Origin: Flammula alnicola
Lineage: Eukaryota; Basidiomycota; Agaricomycetes; Agaricales; Strophariaceae
DNA length: 64,000 bases
NCBI GenBank assembly: GCA_015499995.1
Contig: JADNRV010000204.1
Location: 1-64,000 of the forward strand
Direction of reading: 5' to 3'
Part shown: positions 34,067-46,015 of the stretch, piece by piece
Numbering within the stretch: position 1 is the first letter of the stretch
Layout: every line of letters starts with the position of its first letter
Made by a program: the position numbers and the translations under genes
The notes under the pieces: generated by a model
What the model was told of the DNA's origin: nothing
Databases searched by the model: none
What the model saw: the letters and a program-made list of their open reading frames with translations, nothing else

Positions 34067-35995
34067 ATGGTACCTCGTCCAAGGCCTCAGCGGTCAGTGA
34101 AGATGCTGATTCGTAGGGATGTTTTCGAGCTCTAATACGATCACAGGTGGGGCGCTTGCCGAACGAATTCTACACAGATTTCCTTTCTGATGTTGCGAAA
34201 GAGCGCAAACCCAGTGCAAGTGGGTCCAGCCAAATAGTAATATTTTGTTTCGCCGGACAGATCTAATAGATATCAGTTCGCAGCTTATTCCCACTCGAGA
34301 AAACGCCGGGCGTCATCTCGTTACTGGCTGGAAAGCCGAATGCATCAACGTTCCCATTTACATCCTTGAGTTTCAAGGCACGATCACCCAGCAAACCCGA
34401 CGAAGAAACGACACTCACGGTGGATGGAGCAGACCTCGCCCAAGGCTTGCAGTACGGCGACACAGCTGGCCTGAAGCAGTTGCTCGACTGGATATTCCGC
34501 TTGCAGGAACTTAACCATGGAAGGAAAAAGGACGAGGGCTGGAGAATATCTATCGGTTCGGGGTCCCAGGATTTGATCTTTAAAGTGAATCTTCCATCTC
34601 CGTTTTCGTTTCAAACCTAGTATTGACACGTCGCTATCTATGCTATCAGGCGGTCGCCTGTTTGGTAAATCCAGGAGACTCGGTACTCGTCGAATCACCC
34701 GTATATGCGTAAGAAGCATCATAGCAATATATTATCTCCTAGGTAGACACCTGATTCTCTATTTGCAGCGGTGTTATCCCGATGTTCCACAGCTTGCATT
34801 GCAACCAAATCGGTACTTCAGTTTGGCTCCCTCTTTTTTGCTTATCTTATTAATCCCGTTTTTATGTCGCGTAGAAGTGGAAACGGACTCTCGAGGAATA
34901 CGATCATCTTCTCTCCGTACAATTTTAGAACAATGGCCTGCGGGGAAGCCTAAGCCCAAAGTTCTGTACACTGTGCCCGTACGTGTCGTTATCATTTTGA
35001 CAGGTATTCTAGTCTAAAACCTCCTGTTCAATTATTTTAGTACGGATGTAACCCAACTGGAATGACAGCTACTCTAGAGAGACGAAAAGAGGTCCTCCAA
35101 CTAGCCAGAGAACACAATTTCTTGATCTTGGAGGGTGAGTTATGTCCTAATGTCATGACTACAGTTTCTCATTTTATCCGCATGTTGAATAGACGACCCA
35201 TACTTCTACTTGTACTACGGCAAAGCGCCGCGTTACCCGTCCTATTTCGCTTTAGAACTGGAGGAACCAGAGGTGGGCCGCGTCCTCCGATTTGATAGTC
35301 TCTCGAAGATTCTATCTGCCGGCATACGCATCGGCTTTGCCTCAGGCCCTGAAACACTCCTCAACGCCATAGATCAGCATGTATGTCCAATTTGACCCCT
35401 TCTTTCTCATGGCTGCTCACCCAACGATCTGACCTGTCTTGTTGCGTTTCGAAAACCGAACATTGATATCAATAGACTGCGACATCGAATTTACAGACTT
35501 CTTCTCTCACACAGGCGATCGTGTATAAATTGCTGGATTCGTGGGGCATGAGGGGTTCAGGATTCACACAGAAAATGTCGCAAGCTTCTACGCAGTGAAG
35601 CGGGACATTTTTGAGACCGCAATGAAGAAATACTTGACTGGCCTGGCTGAATGGGACACACCAGAAGCTGGGATGTTTTTCTGGTACCGTATATTTCTCT
35701 CTTGATATTCGATGCACGTTCTATACTTACCCTAACCGCATGTGACAGGTTCAAATTGCTCATTGATGATACCTCAGATGCAAGTGGCGGCGATTCGAAG
35801 GCTGTAATTGAGACCAAAGCGTTCGATAAGGGGGTCCTTGCCCTGCCTGGCACTGTCTTCCTGCCGAATGGGAGACGAACCCCATATGTCCGGGCGTCAT
35901 TCAGTCAGACAGGGGAGGCAGAAGTCGAGAAAGCGATCGAGAGGCTTAGGGATGCCATCCTAGAAGCACGCGCGCCGGCTGCGGCATCCACTTAA
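34067..35995 (+). CDS. PLP-dependent aminotransferase (aromatic/2-aminoadipate type), one frameshift
   Basis: Class I/II aminotransferase related to Aro8/kynurenine-2-aminoadipate transaminases. It moves an amino group from aromatic amino acids or 2-aminoadipate to a 2-oxo acid. Nine exons: 34067-34092, 34284-34584, 34650-34708, 34769-34812, 34875-34978, 35041-35134, 35193-35380, 35476-35683, 35749-35995. Motifs in order: LFPLEKTPGVISLLAGKPN, DLAQGLQYGDTAGLKQLL, SGSQDLIFK, NPGDSVLVESPVYAG, VPYGCNPTGMTATLERR, EDDPYFYLYYGKAPRYPS, and DSLSKILSAGIRIGF with the PLP lysine. The C-terminus has PYVRASFSQ. The exon sum is 1271 nt, one short. Frame is lost in WG|(H)EGFRIHTENV at the G run 35543-35546, and one extra G gives 423 residues. 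The first exon is the least certain: the start MVPRPRPQR is chosen because it joins in phase. Confidence 0.82.
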
Positions 35996-37920
35996 ACGTT
36001 TTTTGGATTATTTCGTGGTGAAGGCCTCTAGGATGATTGATATCGGTTTACCGCGCGCGATAGACATGTGAATCTGCTGGACGGATAAATAAATCAAGAA
36101 CTATATATCAAGCGATGTAAGATTGCAATATACCGAACTATAGAGGGTGGTTAATATTTATTTGGGTTTTATTTCAGGCGTACACGGTATAAGGGATGTT
36201 GCTCTCGCTTAGGATGTGCTGTACAACGTGAGAAGATGCTTCGACCGACTCGCCTCCTCATGCATCATGGCCCAGCTTCCCACTAATCTTCCAAGACGTT
36301 CTTGTCAGTGCTTGATAGCGTCAACACTGCTCGCTGCCATGGGTTAAATTTTCAGAACCCCCCGGGCAAACCTGCCGTAAGTCGGACTCATCAAAGAGCG
36401 ATTCAGACGGACCGCAGAACACCAAGTCCGCCTGAAGACAGCTGGGGGATGCCAGAAAATTTATCGTCCACAAGGCCTTCAACAGCTGGAATGGCTTAAC
36501 AAAATTTCTGCATGTGCTTGGGCCAAGTACTTGCGGTGTTCTTCGGCGTCACTCCACATGGTGATTCTGAAACCAGGTTATTTCATCGAAGTTTGACAAA
36601 CCTTAGGTATTCGGAAACTATCAAGGGTCTGGGCTGACTCATGTGAGCCCTGGATATACAGTAACAGTTTGATAGACTTTCAACCCCAGAAATATGGAGA
36701 TAACTAATATAGGCGTCGGATGCATATCCTTATATCACCAAGTAACTTCTCGAACAGACGTGAGGCCGGCTGCATTGTATGCGCTGCACATTCTTTTCTC
36801 GGAGTTGTTTCGGAATCGAGCAACGCAAATAGCGATGAGCCTGGGGACTCGTGCTACATGCGGTGCCGATGCGCCTTTTCGTGTGCATGAAGTAGTGCAG
36901 AATTGAATTATTCGTATTCAAGTCATCCAACTTAACAGACTAGTGACACTGGGCGCTGGTTTCGGAGTCTTATTAAATAAATCTTCTAACGCTAAAACTT
37001 ATAGGCACATATAAAGATAGCTTTTATTCTGCCTTCTCAACTCCAAGAACTGTAAACAACCTGGACGACCAGTCCCAGGGAGGCACTTGACCTCTTTGTT
37101 CGATTAATTTGTCCAATTGGCTCCGGACAATGGTGCATCTTAATCACCTCGATAAATATGTGTCATAGATCGTCCAAATACTTAGGGTTCCCCATACACG
37201 ATGCCGCCCTACAAACGTGTCGGTAGTTATCAAGTATTCGCTTCCCTTGGATTAAATTTCCGAGACGTCGCTCGAAGAGCGGCTGTTCCACACTGTGGGT
37301 TATGTAGACTGTCGGTGGTAGTTTGGGAAGAAGTTTTTTTGACTCGAATTAGATTGACAGAAATAAATACAGTTCTTTCGTCACCCTGGCCAAGAAGTCG
37401 AGCTGATTAAGAAGGTAGTGTTTGTAGATTTTGGCTCGCGGGTTGGATAGCAGGGAATTTTATGCTGATTTTGGCTTTTTCCGGTAATGCCACAAATTCG
37501 ACTGTAGACAAAGGCTCGACGCCAGGTTCACGCGATGCGTCATAATACTCATGTGCATGAGTATGGACCTAGAATTCGCTGACTTGAAATTAGTTACATG
37601 CTTAAACAGCAATGTGCGTGATTTTGTGGTCAGCAATACACTTGTCACGTTCAGATGACAAACCTGGCTCGATCGCTGAGGGATTCCATATTGAAATTGC
37701 ACATCGAATTCACATCCCCCATTCTTCTGCTATCAACGACAACCAACACATCCAAGAGGTAAGTTTTGCCTCGTCCCCGAGAGCTTTAGCAAACCGTCTA
37801 TTCCGTTTACAGGATTTTATTATTTTTAAATCAAACCCGTACGTGGCTCTTGTCCCTGACCTGCTCGATCTGAGCTGATCTGACCGATGCCATACCATAA
37901 TCTGTCGCAGAACGATCACT
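35996..37920. other. Gene-poor 1.9-kb tract
   Basis: No recognisable gene, repeat or RNA on either strand. Only short unconserved frames. The last few hundred bases presumably contain the promoter of the 51-aa gene. Confidence 0.35.
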
Positions 37921-38397
37921 ATGACTATCGAAGCTGGATCTGCTCCCGCAGACACTTGCCGCCAGGTGAAGTGTGAGACTTGTGGGAAGATAACGTGGGC
38001 GGTAAGCAGTTTCCTTAGAAATGAAGATGTGTAGATCATCGGTGGAGGCCTTGAAGCTTCTGGAGGATGTGATCGAACACGGGCTTCTCCGTTATTTTTT
38101 CTCATCGAGCACCGCGGTGGGATCCAAGAACTTACCATTGTGCCCTCTTTTTTGACAGGGTTGTGGCCAACATGTTGAAGCGGTGAGTTCGAGTCCCTCT
38201 TTTTGGAGCCAAACAGCGCAGTATGCGCCATGGCATACTGTCAATGGAGCGCTGTGCATGAGGCGTCGGGCATTTCCATGTCGAGTTCCTTTACGTATTC
38301 TGCCTTGAAGCTATGGGAGATCTGATGGGGCTATAATTGTTTGCAGGTTATGCAAGGAGTGAAAGAAGAAGACAAGTGTACCTGTCCTCGAAACTAA
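37921..38397 (+). CDS. 51-residue cysteine-rich protein
   Basis: Three exons, 37921-38001, 38159-38182 and 38347-38397, join in frame to 51 residues. The middle exon is only 24 nt. The protein shows VKCETCGKITWAGCGQHVEA, a linker MQGVKEEDKC, and TCPRN at the end. The pattern is C-x2-C-GK-x-TW-x-GCG-x-H then C-x-C, so five cysteines plus a histidine are well placed to bind one zinc. Small proteins with this CGK.TW.GCG.H layout occur in many fungi and some bacteria; I know of no assigned function. The gene is invisible to a simple open-frame search because of its introns, which are longer (157 and 164 bp) than the local norm. Confidence 0.75.
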
Positions 38398-38596
38398 ACT
38401 GAGGGCAGCCTTCAGGGTCGGACTGATATGTGGGAAGAAAGGGTGTTCGGGGTCCGATCAATTATATGTATCGTACCTAATAGGAAAATAGGGTGATGAT
38501 CTGCACAACTTGAATCGTTGAGATTTATTATAACTCTTAATCTTGGTTACAATCCTACACTCACGCTCTCTCTGCGACCTCCATGCTACCTCTCCC

Positions 38597-41360
38597 ATGA
38601 TGCCTGCAAACGCAGTCCACCCCAATCCACAACCACCTATCCTCTTTGACCCTGAGGGAGACGTCCGCACAACTCTTCGTCTCGATAGATTCTCCGACGA
38701 GGGCCGCCCAATGTTGAACAATTATGTTCGCCATGTAAGAGTCGGTGGTGGCCAACATGGAGACGTCTATCTATGCCACCGCATTAATGCCCACCTTCTA
38801 CTAGGCGATCCTGGCCGCCGAATACCAGTGGCAAGTCTTTAGCTCATCATTTCCTCAAGACCGCGCTTATACTCGTTCCATAGGCCATGAAGTCGGTCAA
38901 AAGAAATAACCCTCGCGCTGAACAAATCAAGAGTCTTCGCAAGCAGAGGCTGCCAACTTCTGCCCACACAACAGTGGCAGACAAGTTGAACACAACCGAG
39001 GCGAAAATCAGGAAAGAAATCGCTATCATGAAGAAGCTTCGGCACCCGCACGTCGTTAGATTGTACGAGGTCATAGATGATCGAATGACCGAGAAGATCT
39101 ATATGGGTGCGTTTCTCGTCTTTTTTCCACCCTCAACACTAATTGTTCCTTTGCCAGTTATGGAATACTTAGGAGGCGGAGAAGTGAAATGGCGGGATGA
39201 CAACCGTCGACCCGTTCTTACCGTTTCACAGACACGTCGAATCCTACGAGACGCCGTTCTGGGCCTCGAATATCGTTCGTACACTTTTGCCTAATTTTTT
39301 CTTTGTGCGCGAATGATTTATATGCAAGCAGTACACCACCAGGGAATCATTCACCGGGATATCAAGCCCGCCAACCTCTTATGGACGGACGACCGTCGTC
39401 AAGTCAAGATTGCAGATTTCGGGGTGTCTCATTTTTCTTACGCCCAACGGCTTGCTGCTGCCGGCGGCAAAGATGTTGACGAGGATCCACTTGACCCCCT
39501 TCTCCTAGACGACTCCGATCTAACACGGCGAGCGGGCACACCCTCCTTTTTAGCCCCTGAGATAATATACGAGCATACCTTCGATGCTTCCGGTTCAGCT
39601 CCTCTGTACCAGAGCATATCGCATTCACTCTCGGCGGCCTCTCTCCAGACTGTCGTCGCTGCGTCTTCCTCAGCAGTGGCCCCTAAACGACCAGAGATCA
39701 CCAAATCTATTGACATCTGGGCCCTCGGTGTTACATTGTACTGTCTCCTCTTTGGGACGATACCCTTCGCATCTCAACAGGGCGAGTCTGTCGCCGGGTC
39801 TGAATACAGTCTGTATAACGCCATATGCAACGAAGACTGGCCGGCTCCTCCCGCCATAGGCTATGACAGAATGCCATCAGGCGGCCGTCACCCGAATACA
39901 AAGTCAGAAGGTGCTAGCATTATCAATCTCCTCGATCGTTTTCTTCAAAAGGACTACCATGTCCGCATTACCCTCGACGAAGTCAAGGTGGGTATTTTAG
40001 TTTTCTTTTTTGTATCATTGGGACAAATCCTCAACCATAGTATTTCGTGTATCAATCACAGAATAATGCCTGGCTTCTCAAGGACCTGGACGATCCGGAG
40101 AGGTGGCTGCAGATCACATCACCCAAGGCCAAGATCAACGTATCGACCGTGGAGACTACCGATGCGATGTCCGTCGTACACTTTCGGTGGAGATGGGGCG
40201 GCAGAATTGCGCGTCACGTTTCGTCTCTCTTTCGAGGTGTCCGTCCCCTGGCTCGTGCCGAAGTCAGAAATGGTGCTGGGGAGGATTCGTCCGTCGGCTC
40301 AATGTCGGATCCTCATCCCCGTTCATTGAACAAGAAAAATACGAATGGATCGGCCATCGTTCCTTCAAGGCCGATTGGAATACCTGCGAAGCGCGACAAG
40401 GGCAAAGTCAAAGCAGAGCGAGCCAATACGTTGAAGCGGCCAGACTCCAAGAGCTCCAAGAGCTTGCGCGCCACCTCGACCGAGCGGTGGATGCCGGCGA
40501 CACGAGGGACCTCGATATCCACGAGTGCGCTCCAAGGCACTGTAACCCCCAATTCCCGACGGGGCACTGACACCAAAAACGGCGACGGCGGGACCTCGAG
40601 TCCTTCCTCGCCGACGTCGGTTACTACGACGAGGACGGTGGGAGAGAAACGCGCCCGGTTCGCGAGTCTCTTCCAGATCGCCAATTGGCGGCCGAACAAG
40701 TACCCGTCTCGGTCGGTCGCTGCTGTCGCCACAGAGGACTACAAGCAGCTGCAATCGACGACGCGGACGTTTGGGATGGGCACGGCGACTCCTAACACGC
40801 GGCGCAGCGAGGAGGCGATGCGATACTACCGCGAGGAGGATGTAAGCGAAGACGGCGGGAACCTGACGGCCGCGCGGCGGGCGTCGAGCTGGGGCCAGGG
40901 CGACAAGGAGTTCACGGAGATGGTCAGCGTGCAGTCTGTCGAGCACGGGCTGAACGAGCAGGAGATGAACGTTGGCGCGGGTGGGGTGTTCCATGACGCT
41001 CTGCCTGTCGCAGGTCCGTCGACGTACCGCGGCAGCAGTCCTTTGATGCCTGTCATGACGCACGACCTTGGGTCTTTGGAGGATGAAATCGCGCGGTACG
41101 GCAAGCCTGTGTATGACGATTCCTCTAGCATCGGCAGTGCGGTGGACATCGATGACGAAGGATGGCAGCATGGCAGTGGCATGGATAACAACGGCGACTG
41201 GCAGCAAGGGGTGGATGACGCCCACGGGCACTGGAAGGATGTCGACGAGTTTAACCATGATGATGGAGAGTCGCACCTGGACATCGAATCTGACGACGAC
41301 GACGACGAGGAAGACAACGCTCTGACATTTTCGCCTCGTAAACATGCACAAAATGAGTAG
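38597..41360 (+). CDS. CaMKK/Sak1-like serine/threonine protein kinase
   Basis: Resembles the upstream kinases of AMPK/Snf1 (yeast Sak1/Tos3/Elm1, fission yeast Ssp1). Five exons, 38597-38830, 38884-39106, 39158-39274, 39332-39987, 40062-41360, sum to 2529 nt, or 842 residues. Kinase landmarks: VGGGQHGDVYLCHR (glycine loop), IPVAMKSVKR (catalytic Lys), EIAIMKKLRHPHVVRLYEVI, MVMEYLGGGEVKW, HHQGIIHRDIKPANLL (about residue 200), KIADFGVSHF, RAGTPSFLAPEI, and SIDIWALGVTLYCLLFGTIPF. A long insert with DPLDPLLLDDSDL precedes the activation segment. The C-terminal ~430 residues are basic/serine-rich and then acidic (DDDDDEEDN), with VSSLFRGVRP just after the kinase. The first intron (38831-38883) starts GCAAGT, a GC-AG intron that preserves the VAMK motif. 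Confidence 0.88.
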
Positions 41361-41995
41361 GCAGGAACGGAGGATCTTCCTTGCCTTTTGTTGATCGCAT
41401 CTATAGCTTTTGGAGAGGCATATTGTAATGCCCTAATCACGGACACGAGGACTTTATACATTATTATGCACAAACCCCCCACACATTATTTGATACCACT
41501 CATTCCCATCTTGATTCCCATTCCACTACTCCCATCGTGTATTTGTTCCAGATGCTAGACTGCCAGCCCGAGCGAAGTTGACACATACCTTCGATCTTGA
41601 TGGTCTCAACCCTCGCAACACGGACAATCATAGAGTAGCAGTAACTCGCTATAGAAGACGCTTTAATGTGTCTGTACTATGTACAATGTACACTAGATTA
41701 CAAGGGTTGCACAAACATCATTAAATTAGCTAGCGAACGAGGTCCTAAATGGTGAAAAGGTACGGCAACATAAAGTTAGGTGTAGATTAAATAATGAGGA
41801 AAGGAACGCATGGAACTGGGGGTTAATGAGCGTTGATGACTCTGGTGAAGATGGGAGCATGAAGAGAAGGTAAGCATGAAGATAAAGCATGACAATAAAA
41901 TATAACCATAGGTATGTGTTGTTGAATTATTAGAGTCCATTTTCACGAATATAAATAGTTCGAATGGAATCCAGGATATCTTGAAGTCAAATTGT
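41361..41995. other. Convergent 3' spacer
   Basis: About 635 bp between two convergent genes, A/T-rich and likely containing both 3' UTRs. No other feature seen. Confidence 0.35.
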
Positions 41996-44900
41996 TTATG
42001 TGGGCCAACCGCGAGCGATCCTCGCTGCTCCACCGCCCACTCGTCCAAGGAAGTTCCACACAGCGGCGGTACCATCCGGTGCGAAACCTTCGCCGGTAGC
42101 ATGCATCGAGTTGAAACTATTCCACGCAGCTCTGTCGTAATATGTCGGACCTCCGGGTATCGAATACTGGGGAGCCATGTAGGGGGTAACGGCCAGAATC
42201 ACGAGTGCAGATGCTCCTACGAACATCATCGCCTGGCCGGCAAGGCCAGAGGCCAGAGAGGACGCGCTCTTGTCGCCGTAGACGTAGGTATTGTAGATGT
42301 TATAGAACCTGCCTCCACGGCGGGGCTTGCCGTCCTTTGGCAGGCGAGAGCTGCTGCCAGCTCTCTCCGAAGTTTCCATGATCTTATCGATGACCGTGCA
42401 CTCCACGCCGAGTTCGTGTTTGAGGGCTTTCCATTCCTCGACTGCCTCCTCTGAGACGCCTCCTGGAATAGCTTCAAAGGGTATCTTGACGCCGTGGTGC
42501 CACTTCTTCAGCGTCTCAGCAGCCAGGTGCCATTCACGTTCTTCCTGGTCGGCTCCAGTGACTTGGTGATAGTCGGGGGGTTCGTCAAGAAGCTCGAGTC
42601 GCTTGGATGATGGTTTAGGGGTAGGAGGTACGATAGTGGAAGATGAAGACGCCATGCTTTCATCATGGACAGGCGAGGGTGACCTGGATCGTTCGACTTC
42701 GAAGTCGTCCGTTTGAATCTCCATCTCGACGGTAATCCGCGGCGGCGCCACGGGTAAGGGTTTGGGTTTGGGTATCTCGTCGGTCTGGATGCTAAATGAT
42801 GCTTTGATGACCTTTCGCTCCGGTTCAGTTTGCATGCCATGATTGACGGCGAACAGAGTTGGGTCATATTGAGTAGAGCTGTCTGAGTACTCCTTGAGTT
42901 CTTCGAATGTCCTCCTCGTCGATTCGATGACGTTAGCACGACTTGCAACTTTCTAGAAAAATACCAGTTAGCGAATGAGAAGCCCGATAACGAAGTTCTG
43001 AAAGTACATACCCGCTTCCTTTTCGTGATGATGGTCTGGATAACATCTTCGTCTTCTTCTACTTCGGTATCCTCCTCCTCGATTACTGTGGTGCCTTCAC
43101 TGACCATTTCGTCGGATTCTGGTTCGGCGTCCATCTCCCAGTTCATCTTGCCCATCAGTTCCGCACCAAGGCTTTTGCTCATCGTGTTTGCAGCGCTAGA
43201 ATGACCGCTGCTGCCGCCTGCGACGACCATTGTGGCAGCATTCCGCATTTCATCCATTTCAAACCGCATCCTGTCAATCGTCTCCTTCAAGAGCAGATTC
43301 TCCTGCTTCTGCTCATCTAACTGGGTATGCGCCTCCATGGCGACTGACAGTTCTAGTTCAAGCTGTGCAATGCGCTCCTCGTATGTCTCATGCTCCTTCA
43401 TAAATTTTCCTGTCTCGATTTCATGGAGAGAAACAGCTTCTCGGAGAGTACGAATGGTCTCCTCTCGTTTTCTGAGATCGTCGCGGTATTTTTCAGAGAA
43501 AGCTATAATGACGACATGTTATTTACCAATCAACATGTCATGAGAAACGTAATCAGGAAGTACACATACAGCATTGTTCTTGATACTGCTTTTGCAGACT
43601 GCTATATGTCGTCTTTGCACCATCCAAGGCTTTTTGGACTTTGGCAACTTCAGCTTCAAGAGCGGCTATTTGAGCCATGTTCCGTGACTGAAAAATTCGC
43701 CTTTCGTTAACGAGGACTTTCATCAAAGAAAAACGTACTTACGTCTTTTGCTCTTAGTTCCTTCTCCTCTCTATTAGAAGCACTAAGTTCGACCCTCAAT
43801 TCGTCCAGCCGTTGATGCGTCTCGTCCAGTTCCTGCTCGTGTTCTTCAAGCTTGCGTGCCAGAGTGGACTCTGCGTCTGTTTTCTTCCGTATGAGTTCCT
43901 CATTGACCCTTTGTAATGCTTCCAACCGTTCGGTTATCTCCATCGACACTGTCGAACTGGCCGTAGATCTATCCATAACTAACCCTAATCCTGCGTCCAT
44001 GTCTTCTTCGTCGGAATCGGAGCCTGAGGTGCGTGGCATGGGAAGAGATGAAACGGCGTTATCGAAATTTTCGCTGTAGTTAAATCCATATCGAGACATT
44101 GGACGCTTGACAGTGTTGTCGTCGGGTGACGAGTATCCCAGGTCGAAGGAACTATTAAAGCCGCTTTGAGGCTGAGAACGGGTACGGGAATGGGGTCGCG
44201 ACAGAGACCTCCCATAGTCTGGCGAACCTGGAGAGAATCCGGGGTCTCTTGAGGAGCTTGAAGGAGAAGTTGGGTTCGAGGGCGTTCGAGCTCGGCTACC
44301 ACCATTACGCCCAAAGGCAACAGGTGGGCCACCCTGTTTACAAAGCGGTTATTAATGCTTCGACATCTCAAGTAGAAAGGAGATACCTCCGAATCGCTGC
44401 GACTTCCTGCGTCACTCTTTCTCCGGCCCGCAGGGGTTGGGCGCTTGATAGGCCAGCTGGAAGGTGCGGCGGTGTGCAGCGGAGTTGAACGTTGTCTGCG
44501 TTCAGAGTCAAGTGGGGACTTTACGGGTCCAGGCGTTGAAGGACCTCGAGATGGAGGACGGCTATGAGGACCTTGATAGTAAATTGTTGTGCCATTTGAG
44601 TCGGTGCTCGTAGATCTTGTGTGTCCAGAACGTTCTCCCTCGTCGTCGCTGTTGTATATTTCTCCATCGTTTTTTGGGCTTCGAGGGGGGGTAGCCTTGG
44701 TCTTTGCTGCTATGAATTGTAAAAGCATTTGTGGCGTGACTTGAAAACTAGGATTGTCATCGAGGAGCTTTTGGAACATGCCAACTTCGGTATCAGACAT
44801 AAGAGGGTCCCCATCATACGCGTCGGAGAAAGCATCCAGAACGTCCACGACCGCGTTGGCGGGTATGACTGGCTCTCCGGCATCGTTTACATGGGAATCT

Positions 44901-45026
44901 GAGCGTTTTTCGAATATGCTGTAGAGGGCGATTTCAATATCTACGAGTGACTGCCTGTTGCGTCCGTAGGTATTCTAGAACGATGTCAGTGTTGTTTGAA
45001 TAGGTTATTAAACTGTACTCACCATT
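41996..45026 (-). CDS. Coiled-coil protein with C-terminal membrane span, KASH-like layout
   Basis: Family not recognised. Six exons (45024-45026, 44387-44974, 43743-44333, 43570-43687, 43012-43502, 41996-42952) sum to 2748 nt, or 915 residues. The first coding exon is just ATG. The N-terminal ~100 residues (SLVDIEIALYSIFEKRSD, NAVVDVLDAFSDAYDGDPLM) look like a helical, EF-hand-like fold. A serine/proline-rich linker follows, then long coiled coils (ITERLEALQRVNEELIRKK, LEEHEQELDETHQRLDELRV, LELELSVAMEAHTQLDEQKQ). Next is an acidic segment, and a region with three dynein-light-chain-like motifs MQTE, IQTD, IQTD at 42824-42835, 42776-42790 and 42704-42718. Near the end, QAMMFVGASALVILAVTPYM is a single span followed by about 59 residues ending RGWPT. 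That order fits a nuclear-envelope or organelle linker, but this is inference. Confidence 0.72.
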
Positions 45027-45254
45027 GTAGAAGCTTGTTAGCAGAGAGGTGGGGAGATAAGTAAGAGGGAAAGCTTTACCATTTAATGCCACAAAGTCGG
45101 AACTGGCGGAGGTCGTGACAATGCCCCGTTCAAACCCAAAGTCAGGTGTTGATGCATGTTTGTCATCTCAACTGGAACAATGAGCACGTGATGGCGTGGA
45201 ATCCGATCCGCAGGCCCAGGGGTGTTAAAATAACACCAAACCCCAACTTCCACT
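45027..45254. promoter_or_regulatory. Head-to-head promoter region
   Basis: The start codons of the 915-aa coiled-coil gene (minus) and the NOPCHAP1-like gene (plus) are only 228 bp apart, so the two must share a bidirectional promoter. A CACGTG E-box lies within GAGCACGTGATGG near 45184-45189. No TATA box was seen. Confidence 0.5.
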
Positions 45255-46015
45255 ATGGACGGAGGCGGCCACACGACTCACAAGGTGGCGGAGAAGCTGG
45301 ACGTAGAGGACGAGGAGACCCGGCAAGCAAGAATACGTATGTTTAATCTGCCGGGTTTTTCACACGAGACTGATCTATGTATATCGTATCATAGAATCCT
45401 ACCTTGAAAAACTGAATGCATCATCCCAACCAAGAGATTCTACGCTACCGTCTGGCATTCCAAGGTTTGACTTTGGTGACAGGACAACCTTTCCCGTCAA
45501 ACCTCCTACAGAGCGTATGTCTTTCCCAATTGTTTTTCGGTCGGGGTCTGATATTTTCGTCTGGCAGTTCTCTCCCGTGTTCATGCATTTCTTCCTCAAC
45601 TCGAAGCATCGAACGCACTCCTTTCGCAGCGTGCCCAAGAAGACCCAGATAGCATAAATATTGAACATATTCCGGAGGGGATGACAGAATACATTGAGAT
45701 GGTACACCTCCACACATTCATCAATTTTTTGTTGCTTCATTCTGACTGACGCAGAATCTCGGTCTCGGAGTATTTGAGGATCGATCCGCTCGCCAGGATC
45801 AAAAGACCGAAGACTCCGAGATGTCGACCTCCTCATCTGAATCATCCAGCACCTCAGACAAAGCGCAGGATGACGATTCCGACCTTGACTCGGATGACGA
45901 TTCCGAAATCATCACCTCGTTTGTTCCGTCAAGACCCATTAAACCTCTTCCTAGACGTGCCTCCAAGAAACAAACTCCGCAAATCGTTGTTCTCGATGAG
46001 GCTTCGACTTCATGA
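45255..46015 (+). CDS. NOPCHAP1-like protein (C12orf45 family)
   Basis: Likely a chaperone-adaptor for box C/D snoRNP assembly by analogy with human NOPCHAP1, which links NOP58 to the R2TP complex. Four exons, 45255-45336, 45395-45514, 45568-45701 and 45755-46015, sum to 597 nt, or 198 residues. The conserved core reads FGDRTTFPVKPPTELLSRV, then HAFLPQLEASNALL, INIEHIPEGMTEYIEMNLGL and GVFEDR. This LLSRV.AFLPQ...AN..L and IEMNLGLGV pattern is the family signature. The C-terminus is serine/acid-rich (DDDSDLDSDDDSE) and then basic. The open reading is canonical GT-AG throughout. It shares a promoter with the divergent coiled-coil gene. Confidence 0.72.
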
